A DNA stretch of 64,000 nucleotides, from the NCBI RefSeq assembly GCF_012276755.1, contig NZ_JAAXKX010000003.1, positions 124,001-188,000 on the forward strand. Direction: 5' to 3'. The notes under the pieces are model-generated. The model made no database searches. It was not told where the DNA came from and saw nothing but the letters and a program-made list of their open reading frames with translations. Below are positions 48,181 through 57,378 of this stretch, piece after piece. How positions within the stretch are numbered: the first letter of the stretch is position 1; each line of letters opens with the position of its first letter. The position numbers were made by a program, and so were the translations under genes. The stretch comes from Marichromatium bheemlicum (lineage in GTDB: Bacteria > Pseudomonadota > Gammaproteobacteria > Chromatiales > Chromatiaceae).

Positions 48181-50468
48181 CGCCCGGTCCCCAGTGTATC
48201 GGCCTTGCGCAGGATCTCCAGGCCGGCGTCGCGTTGGAAGCTGGGCGGGATCTCTGGCGCCTGGTAGTCGTCGTCCCCACCGTCCTTGATCTCGACGCCG
48301 TGTTTTTCCAGGATCTCGGCATTCTTTTCGAGCAGTGCCTCCGGGGTTTGCGGTTGCTTGTCGACACAGGTGCCCGTTCCCGGTTGGTCTTCATCGGGCT
48401 GGTACTGCTGCCCCTGTTGTTCGCATCCATAGGAGGCGATTTCACCCTTGGTCTGATTGATCTGCGACTCGATGCGCTCGACCTCCTGCTCGGCCTTGTA
48501 GACCTCGGCCGCTGTGGTCGTATAGGCCTCGTGCCTTGATACAAGGGTACTGATCGGTGTCGCCTCCTCCCCCGGGGCGTCTGCGTCGCGCCAGAGTGCG
48601 TTGGCCTCCGCGAGGAGTTCGGTGAGCTTGTCCTTGGCTGCATCCCGTTCTGCTATGGCCTCGTCCTTTGCCGCTGAGGTCTGCGTCGATGCCTCCTCCA
48701 TTTGTTGTTGCTGCTTGATGAAGGCGTCGCGCTGCTCTTCTGGGATCTGGTCGATATCCACCTCCGGGAGCGTGGTAGCCGTACCAGTACTCGATTGCTC
48801 GATATCGACGAGACTCAGCTCGGCGGATTTGTAGTTGATGAGGGCATCGGCCAGGGTCTTGGTCTCGGGTTTGGGGGGCGGATCGATATGACAGGTCTGT
48901 TGCGCCTCCTCGTAATCGGCGCCGTTCTCGATCTCTTCGCTGAGGCAGTCTTGCTGTTCTTCGTCGAGCGCCTCGGGTTCGGGTGGCTCTTTATCCAGGT
49001 CGCCGATGAGGTCCACGAGCGCGGCCTTTCGGGCCTGCTCCGCCTCGGTGTCGGAGGGTAGCGCCTCGATGGCGTTCTCGAGAGTGTCTTTGGCATCCAG
49101 CCATGCTGTTTCTGCTTCAGCGGCAGGTACTTGGCTGTCTTTCAATGCTTGTTCTGCGTCTGCCTTTTCGTTGTCGAGTGCTAGGAGCTTGACGTTGAGC
49201 GCGGCGATCTCTTTTGTGAAGTTGATTTCAGGGGGGGGGTTGTCATCGCTAATCGAATCCTGTTGGCACAATGCGTTTGCCGCATCGATCTTTGTTTTGA
49301 TCCGGTCGTAGCGCAGGGTGTAGATGACATAGGCGGCGGTCGTTGCCGCTGAGAGTCCGAGGGCGGTTGCCGACAACCCTTGCGAGACCCCGGCGATGGA
49401 GAGCGCGGTGCTGTAGACCGGGATCAGCCCGCAACCGACGAGCACGGCGCAGCTTGCTGTGGCTGCGGTGAGTGCCGTGGTTGCCTTGGCGATTTCCTTG
49501 CCCGAGCCGCTGACGGTAATCGCATTGAGCGCGATATCGGCAGCGCTGCGCGCTGTGCCGACCGCTGCAAGTTTGACGCCGAGGTCTGCGTTATCCGCAT
49601 TATCTGCAGTGAGGTCACAGACCTCTTGCTGAAAGGCCATGCCATCGGCCATCAGGTTGAGGCTGCGTCGCACGATGTCGCAGGTGAGGACGTCCTCGAT
49701 CTCGGTGAAGCCGCGCACCAGGGTGGCGTCATCGTAGGCATCGCGTACGAGTGGCGTGTCGGGCGAGGCGAATGCCGGAGTGGCGAGATCCGAGTTGATA
49801 CCGTCGTACGGACCGAGCTGCCCCGTACCCTGTCCGTCGGCATTGAGTCGACCGGGGGCGGCGAGGGCGTAGGCGATATTGCTGGCCCTGCCATCGGCCT
49901 CGAGGCTGTGCAGGGCATTGCGTGACACCTCGGTGTCCGATGTGGGGTTGGCGCTATCGAGCGCCATGCAGTAATCGAGTAGGTTGGCGTAAGGGTCGTC
50001 GTCGCCCTCGACCTGGGGTGGGGGATAGACCTTGCCATCGCTGTCGGTGGGGCTGAACCTGGAGGTACGCCGCGCCAGGTCATTGCCGCCGCTGCGGTAG
50101 ACACCATAGAGCAACGGGACCTCGCCGGGGCTGTAGCGGCGTGCCGCCATACCGAGGGTGAGGTAGGGGAGGTAGCCCTTGGCATGGCCGCCGCTGCAGT
50201 CCTCTTCGCCGTCGCCATCGCGATCGGGACAGGGCAGGCGGCGTTCGCGCACCATGAACTGCAACAACTGGCGGTCGGCGAGTTCGAGCAACGCCTGGCC
50301 CTGGACCTGGGCGTTGCGATCGCGGGTCTGCTGGGTGAGATACATCACCCCCCAGACCGCGCTGGCGGTGAAGGTCAGGATCAGCAGCATCTCCACCAAC
50401 CCGAAGCCGCGGGCACGCCGATGGTGTCGTGGGCCTGGGGGGTGTTGGGCGGTGCGGTGAGGGGTCAT
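48177..50468 (-). CDS. Very long (763 aa) prepilin-like protein with coiled-coil domain
   Basis: The prepilin leader is basic (20 residues) and cut at G21/F22 (GFGLVEM, E at position 5). The aspartate loop CPDRDGDGEEDC (80-91) lies between two cysteines, followed by YLPYLTLGM as in the family. Residues about 300-384 contain Ala/Ser/Gly-rich hydrophobic helices. From about 386 to 700 the protein is an acidic, Glu/Asp/Ala-rich coiled-coil region with Pro-rich breaks. Minor pseudopilins are normally 150-350 residues, so this length is striking. It starts 13 bases after the platform gene. Confidence 0.78.
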   Translation of the reverse strand: MTPHRTAQHPPGPRHHRRARGFGLVEMLLILTFTASAVWGVMYLTQQTRDRNAQVQGQALLELADRQLLQFMVRERRLPCPDRDGDGEEDCSGGHAKGYLPYLTLGMAARRYSPGEVPLLYGVYRSGGNDLARRTSRFSPTDSDGKVYPPPQVEGDDDPYANLLDYCMALDSANPTSDTEVSRNALHSLEADGRASNIAYALAAPGRLNADGQGTGQLGPYDGINSDLATPAFASPDTPLVRDAYDDATLVRGFTEIEDVLTCDIVRRSLNLMADGMAFQQEVCDLTADNADNADLGVKLAAVGTARSAADIALNAITVSGSGKEIAKATTALTAATASCAVLVGCGLIPVYSTALSIAGVSQGLSATALGLSAATTAAYVIYTLRYDRIKTKIDAANALCQQDSISDDNPPPEINFTKEIAALNVKLLALDNEKADAEQALKDSQVPAAEAETAWLDAKDTLENAIEALPSDTEAEQARKAALVDLIGDLDKEPPEPEALDEEQQDCLSEEIENGADYEEAQQTCHIDPPPKPETKTLADALINYKSAELSLVDIEQSSTGTATTLPEVDIDQIPEEQRDAFIKQQQQMEEASTQTSAAKDEAIAERDAAKDKLTELLAEANALWRDADAPGEEATPISTLVSRHEAYTTTAAEVYKAEQEVERIESQINQTKGEIASYGCEQQGQQYQPDEDQPGTGTCVDKQPQTPEALLEKNAEILEKHGVEIKDGGDDDYQAPEIPPSFQRDAGLEILRKADTLGTGR

Positions 50469-50481
50469 GGTGCGGCCTGGA

Positions 50482-51726
50482 TCAATACATGGAGGTCGTG
50501 GTCTGCGAGATCAGCTGGTAGACCGGCAGCAGGAAGACGGCGACCACGAAGATGAAGAAGACGCCGGCGATCGAGATCATCAACGGCTTGAGGATCTCGG
50601 CCAACGAATCGACGGTGTGGTGCAGCCGGCGGCGGTATTCCACGGCGAGATAGTCGAGCTGTTCGTCGAGATTGCCCGACTGCTCGCCGACACTCACCAG
50701 ACGGATCATCAACCGCGGGAAGACGCCGGTGGCCTGAAGCTCGTCGCTGAGCCGACTGCCGTTACGGATACCCTCACGCACCCGCTGCAGATGGCCGCGG
50801 TAGTGTGGGTTGTGCATCGCCTCTTCGAGCACCGCCAACGCCTCGCTGAGGTTGACGCCGGCACGGATCAGCAGGCTCAGGTACTCGGTCATGAAGGCCA
50901 GCGCCGAGTCGCGGATCAGGCGCCCCGAGATCGGGAGCCGCCACAGTAGCGCGAACATCCGTTGCCGTAGCCAGGCGGTGCGGGTGACGAGCAACAACAG
51001 CAGCGTCAGTCCGCCGAGCAACGCCCAGAAACGATCGTGGACGAGGTCGCCGATCCAGCCGGCGACGGCCATCGCCTTGATGGTCAGTGGCGGCAGGTGG
51101 GCGTTCATCTGTAGGAACATCTGCTGAATGTTGGGCAGCACGTAGTCGATCCAGAACAGCGCCGCGAGCACCACCACCAGGGTGACGAAGACCGGATAGA
51201 TCAACGCCTTCTGGACGTCCTGACGGATGCCGCGCACCCGGTTGAGGTGCGCCGCGCCGTCGAGCAGCACCCGATCGAGGTTGCCCGACTGCTCGCCGAT
51301 AGCGATCAGCGACAGCACAGTCCCGGGGATGATCTCGCGGTGGCGCGCCATCACCGCGCTCAGTGCGCTGCCGCCGCTGACCCCGGTGTGCAGCTCGCTG
51401 ATCACCCGCGCCATGGCGCTGCGCCGGTTCTCCTCGCGCAACTCGACCAGCGCCTGGTCGATCGGCAGGCCGCAGCGCAGCATCACCCCGAGGTTGTGCA
51501 GGAACTCGGCGAGGACCTCGGTCGGTACCGGGCGTCGGCTCATGCTGATGAGCAGATCGATCAGCCCGCTGGCCAGCCCGGGCAGGCGCCACAGCCGCAG
51601 CACGGTGTCGTCGTGGCGTTGCTCGATCACCGCACGCGCGGTCAGGGCGTCGCTGAACTGGAACTTCTCGAGCCGCCATCCGGGGCGGCCGAGGTCGTCG
51701 GCATAGCGATAGAGGAAATAGTGCAT
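50482..51726 (-). CDS. mshG: GspF/PilC-family inner-membrane platform protein (MshG-like)
   Basis: This 414-residue platform protein rotates or anchors the growing fibre. Two GspF cytoplasmic repeats are visible (about 70-190 and 270-390), each with the L-x-x-G-V/A-x-L...A-L pattern and IGEQSGNLD / VGEQSGNLD. Three membrane helices lie near 168-190, 220-240 and the C-terminus (SIAGVFFIFVVAVFLLP). It works with the GspE-like ATPase encoded downstream. It starts 8 bases after the ATPase/PG-binding gene stop. Confidence 0.9.
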   Translation of the reverse strand: MHYFLYRYADDLGRPGWRLEKFQFSDALTARAVIEQRHDDTVLRLWRLPGLASGLIDLLISMSRRPVPTEVLAEFLHNLGVMLRCGLPIDQALVELREENRRSAMARVISELHTGVSGGSALSAVMARHREIIPGTVLSLIAIGEQSGNLDRVLLDGAAHLNRVRGIRQDVQKALIYPVFVTLVVVLAALFWIDYVLPNIQQMFLQMNAHLPPLTIKAMAVAGWIGDLVHDRFWALLGGLTLLLLLVTRTAWLRQRMFALLWRLPISGRLIRDSALAFMTEYLSLLIRAGVNLSEALAVLEEAMHNPHYRGHLQRVREGIRNGSRLSDELQATGVFPRLMIRLVSVGEQSGNLDEQLDYLAVEYRRRLHHTVDSLAEILKPLMISIAGVFFIFVVAVFLLPVYQLISQTTTSMY

Positions 51727-51734
51727 GGCGCGAC

Positions 51735-53327
51735 TCAGGGTGAGGGACAGCTCAGTTGGTAGCGGGTCGGCGGGTCGATCACCCCGCTTGCGGCCAAGCC
51801 CCGGGCAGACTGGAAGGCGCGTAGCGCGGCCAGGGTCGAGCGGCCCATGATGCCGTCGACGGCGTCGGGCGCGAGGTGGCCGAGTGCGGCGAGCCGTTCC
51901 TGGAGCTGGCGCGCGGCTGGCGAGCGCTCGCCGAAGGTGGGTTGGGTGGCGGCGATCCCGGTGCGATAGAAGGACAGTCGCTCGCCGTCACCGAGGGTGA
52001 GCGCAGGCCGCCCTTGACAGTTCTCCGTGATCGTCTCGTGGCTGCGCCAGGCGACCCACATCGGCCCGTCTCCGGCCTCCCCGGCGTCCTCAGTGGCGTC
52101 CATGCCGAACAGCGTCGGGTAGGCTGCGATCAGGGCCGCGAGATCGGCGCCGGTCGCATCCGCGACGGCGGGTGACGCCGGCTGCGTGTCGGTGTCAGCG
52201 GGGCTGGTCTGGGGGGCGGGCATGGGCATCGCGACATCGGTGTCGATGCTGGCTGCCGGTTCCGTGTCGGTTGTGGTGCCCTGTGGCGCCGTCGCCTCGG
52301 CGTCGGTGCTGGGCAGACGCGCACCGAGTGCCGCGAGCTGGGGCATGAGCTGCGTCTCCAGCCAGGGGAGGAGTTGTTGCTGACGGCTCCAGCCGAGTGC
52401 GGCGAGCGCACCGAGCAACAGTGTCAGCAGGAGTGCGAGGCGCCAACGCGGGGCGTGCGCGACGGCTGCGCGATGGGTGCGCAGTCCGGTCTCGGTCTCG
52501 GCGATGGCGAGCGTCATCAGCCGACGGTCGATGCGGAGTCGTGGTCGCTGCAGCAGGCCGTAGAGACAGCGGTCCATGATCAGGTTGATGCGTCTGGGCA
52601 GACCGCCGCTGGCGTGCTGCAGTCGCCGCAACGCCGCGCCTGTCAGGGTGATGCGTTGGGCGGCACCGGCCTGGTCGAGGCGGTTGAGGACATAGCCCCG
52701 GGTCTCCGCCCGGTCGAGCGGGGTGAGCTGGACGTGGAGGGTGATGCGGCTGTTGAGTTGGCGCATCTCGAAGCGTCCGAGTAGGTCGAGGATCTCGGGC
52801 TGAGCGACCAGTACCACCTGCACCAGCTTGGTGTCGCTGGTCTCGAGGTTGGAGAGCTGGCGCACCAGTTCCAGGGTCGCAGCGTCGAGGTTCTGGGCGT
52901 CGTCGAGGATCAACACACAGTTGCGCCCGGCTGCCTGCTCGGCGCTGAAGAAGCGGTGCAGGGCCTCGAAGTAGGGCTGGATACCGAACTGTGGCGGTGG
53001 TAGCTCGGCGAGTCCGAAGCCATGATGAATGGCGGCGATCAGCTCACGCTCTTGGGGCACGCCGTGGAGGATCAGTGCAACCCGTTCGCCGGCGCGCTCG
53101 AGGTCGTGCATCAGCCGGTGCATCAGCGTGGTCTTGCCGACCCCGACCTCGCCGGTGACCAGCATGAAGCCCTTGCGCCGCTCGATCAGGTGCAGCAGCT
53201 CACGATAGCCCTGGTAGGTGCGCCGACTGGGAAAGAAACGGGTGAGGGTCGGGGTCACCGGAAAGGGGTCGGTGTCGAGCCCGAGTTCGTCGAGATAGGG
53301 GGGGGCGCCGTTGCGTTCAGTAGCCAT
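51735..53327 (-). CDS. mshM: GspA/ExeA-like AAA ATPase with peptidoglycan-binding domain (MshM-like)
   Basis: This protein has 530 residues from ATG 53327; the upstream frame is a shadow of the TPR gene. The N-terminal AAA domain has Walker A GEVGVGKTT (59-67) and Walker B VLILDDAQNL. A membrane helix (about 310-330) leads to a periplasmic linker rich in Ala, Thr and Asp. The C-terminal PG_binding_1-like domain has the ...LGHLAPDAVDGIMGRSTLAALRAFQ pattern's D-G-x-x-G core. ExeA/GspA proteins help the secretin assemble through peptidoglycan, which fits the nearby secretin gene. Confidence 0.88.
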   Translation of the reverse strand: MATERNGAPPYLDELGLDTDPFPVTPTLTRFFPSRRTYQGYRELLHLIERRKGFMLVTGEVGVGKTTLMHRLMHDLERAGERVALILHGVPQERELIAAIHHGFGLAELPPPQFGIQPYFEALHRFFSAEQAAGRNCVLILDDAQNLDAATLELVRQLSNLETSDTKLVQVVLVAQPEILDLLGRFEMRQLNSRITLHVQLTPLDRAETRGYVLNRLDQAGAAQRITLTGAALRRLQHASGGLPRRINLIMDRCLYGLLQRPRLRIDRRLMTLAIAETETGLRTHRAAVAHAPRWRLALLLTLLLGALAALGWSRQQQLLPWLETQLMPQLAALGARLPSTDAEATAPQGTTTDTEPAASIDTDVAMPMPAPQTSPADTDTQPASPAVADATGADLAALIAAYPTLFGMDATEDAGEAGDGPMWVAWRSHETITENCQGRPALTLGDGERLSFYRTGIAATQPTFGERSPAARQLQERLAALGHLAPDAVDGIMGRSTLAALRAFQSARGLAASGVIDPPTRYQLSCPSP

Positions 53328-54033
53328 AGGCGTGGTGGTACTGCCTGACGTCGGGGTTGTTCGGGTAACGGGTGTAGAGGCGCGCGACCCGTTGCCGGGC
53401 CTTGGCGAGTGCGCCCTCGCGCCAGTCGATGGCGGCAAGGTTGAGATTGGCCTCGAGGTCGTCGTCGTCATAGCCGAGCACCTCCAGATAGCCCTGCCGG
53501 GCCGCCTCCAGCTCACCGCGGCGCAGCTGCAGGAAGGCGCGCATCCGCACCACCGCCAGGCTGTCCGGGCCGATCATCGCCTCGGCCTGGGCGAGTTGGT
53601 GTGCGGCCGCGTCGAGCCGATCGGTCGCGCAGGCGCGGGCGAAGTCGGCGGCGATCTGGCGCATTGCCAATAGCGCCGGGTCGGGGGTGTCGAACAGCGG
53701 CGATTCGATCGCCCCGCTGTCGGGCGTCGGCGCCGGGGCGGTTGCCGGCGTCTGCTTGGGTGCCGACAGGGGGGCTGGCGGTTGGTGCGGTGCGCGCGTC
53801 ACCGTCACCGGAGCCGGAACCGGGGTCGCGATCGCCAGTGACGGCGGTGGCATGGGGCCTGTCAGCTGGCTGCCGACTACTGGCCACAGCAATACGCCGG
53901 CGCCAACCAGTGCCACGCCGCCGGTGCCGAGCAGCCAGCCGCGCCGACGCCGCGCGCGCCGCTGCGCGACATCGCCCAAGGCGCTCAGGTGCGGGGCCTC
54001 GCGGCTGCGCAGGCCGGTGAAGACCAGGCTCAT
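53317..54033 (-). CDS. mshN: TPR-like pilus protein (MshN-like)
   Basis: This 238-residue protein has a basic cytoplasmic tail, one membrane helix (about 31-50) and a Pro/Ala/Thr-rich linker (60-110). Two or three TPR-like helical hairpins follow (about 120-230, with AFLQLRRGELEAARQGYLEV and NLAAIDWREGALAKARQR). TPR proteins in MSHA loci resemble MshN. It overlaps the AAA gene by 11 bases and follows the secretin with an ATGA overlap. Confidence 0.75.
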   Translation of the reverse strand: MSLVFTGLRSREAPHLSALGDVAQRRARRRRGWLLGTGGVALVGAGVLLWPVVGSQLTGPMPPPSLAIATPVPAPVTVTRAPHQPPAPLSAPKQTPATAPAPTPDSGAIESPLFDTPDPALLAMRQIAADFARACATDRLDAAAHQLAQAEAMIGPDSLAVVRMRAFLQLRRGELEAARQGYLEVLGYDDDDLEANLNLAAIDWREGALAKARQRVARLYTRYPNNPDVRQYHHAYGY

Positions 54034-55688
54034 AGCAGGGTGACGCGCAGCGCGATGACCAGCTCGCGGGCGGTGGTGGAGTGACCATGGCCACCGAACA
54101 GGTACTCGACGCCGGGGATCTCGGTGAACGGCGGGATGCCGTCCTTCGAACGACTGCCGGTCTCGCTGATCATGCCGCCGAGGATCACCAGGTCGCCGTC
54201 GCGCATGTTCAACGAGGTGGTCATGCCCTTGAAGCTGACCTTGGGCAGCGAGATCGATTGGTCGTTGCCGATGTCGACCGGGTCGGTACTGCCCGGCTCG
54301 ACCTGGGTCTGCATCGGGTTGATCACCAGGCTGATGGTGCCGTCATCGGCGATGAAGGGGATGACCCCGAGCAGCACGCCGTCGAAGACGTTGCCGGTCT
54401 TGGTCTCCCAGGTGCTCTCGGGGTTGTCGGCGGTGCCCAGCGAGGTGCGTGAGACCTCTTTGAGGAAGCTCGAGTTGCTGCCGACGCTGACCAGCGCCGG
54501 CTGGGTGTTCTTGACCCGCAGCGAGGGGTTGGAGAGCACGTGGACGTTGCCGAAGGTGCGCAGCAGGTTGACCGCGACGCTATAGCTGTCGTTGCCGGCG
54601 ACCAGTCCCAGCCCCGGGTTGCCGCTGCCGCCGATGCTGGTGCCGGGGATGGTGATGGCACGCCCGAGACCGCCGTCGTTGGGCAGGGTCGAGTCGATCG
54701 AGCCGAGCCCGATGGCCTCGGCGCCGTAGAGTGCGGCGATGTCGTTCTCGAGCTGAGACCAGTTGACGCCGAAGCGGAACTTGTCGCTGAGCTCGACATC
54801 GATCAGCTGCGCCTCGATCAGCACCTGGCGCTGCATCACCCGCTTGTAGCGCGAGATCAGGTCCTCGACGGCCTCGAGCTGAGAGGGACGGGCGCGGACG
54901 AACAGCACCCCGGTGTTGCGGTTGAGGGTGTAGTGCGGCCTCGTGCTGGTCTCGGGGTCGGTGACGCCCGGGGCGGTGCCGAGGATCACCCCGAGCATGG
55001 CCTCGATCTGGTCATAGGGATCGGCGGTATTGGTGTTGCGCCCGTCGAGCTTGAAGCTGCTAGTGATCCCGGAGGAACCGCTGCCGCTGTTGCTGCTACT
55101 GCCGATGTCGTTCATGGCGCTGGCGCCGAAGACGTCGCCACCGGCGTTGAAGCTGGCCGTCGAGACGGTCTGCAGGAAGCCGAGGTGGAACACCCGGTTG
55201 TCGTGCTCGTAGACCTCGATCAAGCGGTCATTGACCCGCGCCGACATGTCGATCTTGTCGAGCACCACCTGCAGGACCTTGGAGGCGGGCATGTCGCGCA
55301 ACTCCAGGGTCAGGTAACGCGGCTCGTTGCCGAGCGAGTCGGGTAGCGCCAGACTGAGCTCGGCCTGGCGCGCCACCGCCTGGAGGATGCTGCGCGCGTC
55401 GGTGTCCTCCACCACCAGGGTCACGCGGATGGCGTCGAGCGGATTGTAACGTGGTGCGACCGGTGCGGGGGGCGGGGCGATTGAGCGCTCCTCGACCCGT
55501 TCCTGCAGCGCGCGCTGCAGGGCGCTGAGCTTGCGCGACTCGGCCACCAGGCGCTCCTGCAGGGCCCGTTGCGACGCCTCGTCGATGTCGGTGGTGCGGT
55601 CGAGATCGACCTTGGCCGGACCGGTGCAGCCGGTGGCGAGGAGCAGTGCGCAGGCAATCAGGGGCGCCGTCTTGTTGATCATGTACAT
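54030..55688 (-). CDS. mshL: Outer-membrane secretin (MshL-like), lipoprotein
   Basis: This 552-residue protein has a lipoprotein signal LLLATGC with lipid cysteine C21. A small STN/N0-like region (about 75-160, LVVEDTDARSILQAVAR) and N-domains lead to the secretin channel (about 270-552). Typical secretin segments are GVIPFIADDGTISLVINP and DGDLVILGGMISE, and the end RELVIALRVTLL is usual. It forms the outer-membrane gate for the fibre. Two ATGs (55688, 55682) are possible starts. Confidence 0.9.
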   Translation of the reverse strand: MYMINKTAPLIACALLLATGCTGPAKVDLDRTTDIDEASQRALQERLVAESRKLSALQRALQERVEERSIAPPPAPVAPRYNPLDAIRVTLVVEDTDARSILQAVARQAELSLALPDSLGNEPRYLTLELRDMPASKVLQVVLDKIDMSARVNDRLIEVYEHDNRVFHLGFLQTVSTASFNAGGDVFGASAMNDIGSSSNSGSGSSGITSSFKLDGRNTNTADPYDQIEAMLGVILGTAPGVTDPETSTRPHYTLNRNTGVLFVRARPSQLEAVEDLISRYKRVMQRQVLIEAQLIDVELSDKFRFGVNWSQLENDIAALYGAEAIGLGSIDSTLPNDGGLGRAITIPGTSIGGSGNPGLGLVAGNDSYSVAVNLLRTFGNVHVLSNPSLRVKNTQPALVSVGSNSSFLKEVSRTSLGTADNPESTWETKTGNVFDGVLLGVIPFIADDGTISLVINPMQTQVEPGSTDPVDIGNDQSISLPKVSFKGMTTSLNMRDGDLVILGGMISETGSRSKDGIPPFTEIPGVEYLFGGHGHSTTARELVIALRVTLL

Positions 55689-55735
55689 GGTTTTCCAGGG
55701 CAGAACGATTCGTTGCGGGGTCTTATCGGACCGGG

Positions 55736-56572
55736 TCAGCGACGCCCCACCGTCAGCAGCTCGCCGGCCAACCGGTTGAAGCCGATGGCCGTCACGGTGT
55801 CGTCATAGTGTTCGGTCGTCGGGGTGCTGGGCGCGGCGAAACAGCGTACCTCGGCGCTCAGGTGTTGGTGTGGGCCGTCGAACAGGGCGATATCGGGGGA
55901 CAGGTCTTGGCGGTCGGCATCACGCGCGCCGGTGCTGAGGATCAGGAAGGCGACATTGGTCACTGGGTTGCTGGCGCAGTCGATCGTGCCCAACGCCCCG
56001 TCGTCGCCGGTCAAGTAGGCATTGGTCGGATCCAGCGGTTGGGTGCTGGCGATGCGCAGGGTGTAGAGCAGCAGATTGCGCGCGCGCTGTGGGCCCGGTG
56101 CTGGTGCCGCCTTCCCTGACAGGGTGTGCCACGGCCTGACCAGATCGGCCTGGTCGCTGCGGTAGACGGCATAACGCAGCCGGCGATAGTAATCGGCCTG
56201 TTGGCTGTTCGGTGTCTGTAGGCCGAGGGTGGCGAAGGGCACGTAGCCGAAGCGGCTCTCGGAGGCGGCGCCACAGCCATCTTTCTGGGTCCCCTCGATG
56301 CCATCGGCCGCGCCCTCGTCCTCGGCGGTGATGCCATCGGTGTCGGCACAGGGCAGGCGATGATAACGCCTGGCGTACTCGATCACGGCATCGGTGACCT
56401 GTTGCTGCAATGCCGCCAGTGCCTGAGTCGTATCGCCATCGCGTGGATAACTCGGTAGCTGGGCGCGTCCCAGGCTCGCCGAGATCAGCAGCCCGGCGAT
56501 GGCGATGAAGAACGCCATCTCGAGGATCGAGAAGCCGCGGTTACGTGTGGGGTTGGCGGGATGCTCAATCAT
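55736..56572 (-). CDS. Prepilin-like protein, LPCPD family, short form
   Basis: This 278-residue protein has a prepilin leader cut at G13/F14 (GFSILEM, E at position 5) and a hydrophobic helix. The loop LPCADTDG (73-80), then acidic residues and C100, matches the LPCPD family encoded at 45704-50468. It lacks the C-terminal hydrophobic and coiled extension of those proteins. The C-terminus ends VTAIGFNRLAGELLTVG, close to VDTIGFNTLSALL in the 421-residue paralogue. It overlaps the upstream gene by 8 bases. Confidence 0.8.
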   Translation of the reverse strand: MIEHPANPTRNRGFSILEMAFFIAIAGLLISASLGRAQLPSYPRDGDTTQALAALQQQVTDAVIEYARRYHRLPCADTDGITAEDEGAADGIEGTQKDGCGAASESRFGYVPFATLGLQTPNSQQADYYRRLRYAVYRSDQADLVRPWHTLSGKAAPAPGPQRARNLLLYTLRIASTQPLDPTNAYLTGDDGALGTIDCASNPVTNVAFLILSTGARDADRQDLSPDIALFDGPHQHLSAEVRCFAAPSTPTTEHYDDTVTAIGFNRLAGELLTVGRR

Positions 56573-57347
56573 CGCGTGGTGTGCCCAGCGGGGTGGTCAC
56601 GATGGTCGGGATCTGCAGCGTCGGCGCCATCTCTCCCAGCGCCTCGGAGTAGTGCTGCAGTTTTGCGGTATCGGCCTGCGCGCCCTTGCTGGCCTCGCTC
56701 TGCATGGCCTCGGCGATTTGCTGCATCTGCTGCGCGGTGCGCAGCACCCCGGACAGGGCCTTGAAGTCGACCCCGGGGTCGATGTCCTGTCGCTCGATCT
56801 CCTGGTCGAGACGGTCGACGAGATCGGCCAGGTGGCCGAGGTCGGGCGGGGTCTGTGCGCTACTGCGTCCGGTATAGGCGAGTAGTTCGTCACAGATCGC
56901 ATCCACGGGATCCTGTGACGCCGGCGCTGGCGCTGGGTCGCTCGGCCGAGCAGTCACGGTGTCGATGATCGACGAGCGGGCCCCATCCACCGGACCGTCG
57001 TCCGTGCTGCGGGGCGATTGCTGGTCGCTTGACCCCGCATCCGGGGCGTCGAGCGATGGCATCTCGCGCATCTGCTCGGTGAGTTCGCGATAGCGCGTCA
57101 TCAGCACCTCAAGCTCAGCTGCTGCGGGCGTCGCAGGCGAGGAGGGCTGAGCCGGCTGGATCAGCGGGTCGCGTGCCGGGAGCTGGGGGGGCGGGACCAG
57201 CGTGGTCGCCGGTAGTGGCTGGTGAGGGATGGTGTCCAAGGTCCCGAGGTCGGTCTGCGGGGTGATGATCCACCACAGGGTCAGGCCGGTTGCCACGCCG
57301 AGCAGGACCGCCAGGGCGAGTCGAGACCACTGGAAAGAGCTGTTCAT
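56565..57347 (-). CDS. Membrane-anchored pilus-locus protein of unknown function
   Basis: This 260-residue protein has an N-terminal membrane helix (about 9-28, LALAVLLGVATGLTLWWIIT). A Pro/Thr/Ser-rich periplasmic stretch follows, then helical segments with PDLGHLADLVDRLDQEIE and DPGVDFKALSGVLRT. I do not recognise a family. It sits between the MshK-like gene and a prepilin gene and overlaps the latter, so it is probably a locus-specific inner-membrane component. Confidence 0.65.
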   Translation of the reverse strand: MNSSFQWSRLALAVLLGVATGLTLWWIITPQTDLGTLDTIPHQPLPATTLVPPPQLPARDPLIQPAQPSSPATPAAAELEVLMTRYRELTEQMREMPSLDAPDAGSSDQQSPRSTDDGPVDGARSSIIDTVTARPSDPAPAPASQDPVDAICDELLAYTGRSSAQTPPDLGHLADLVDRLDQEIERQDIDPGVDFKALSGVLRTAQQMQQIAEAMQSEASKGAQADTAKLQHYSEALGEMAPTLQIPTIVTTPLGTPRDD

Positions 57348-57378
57348 GTCGCGGTACTCCGGGAGGGCGTGGCGGTGC

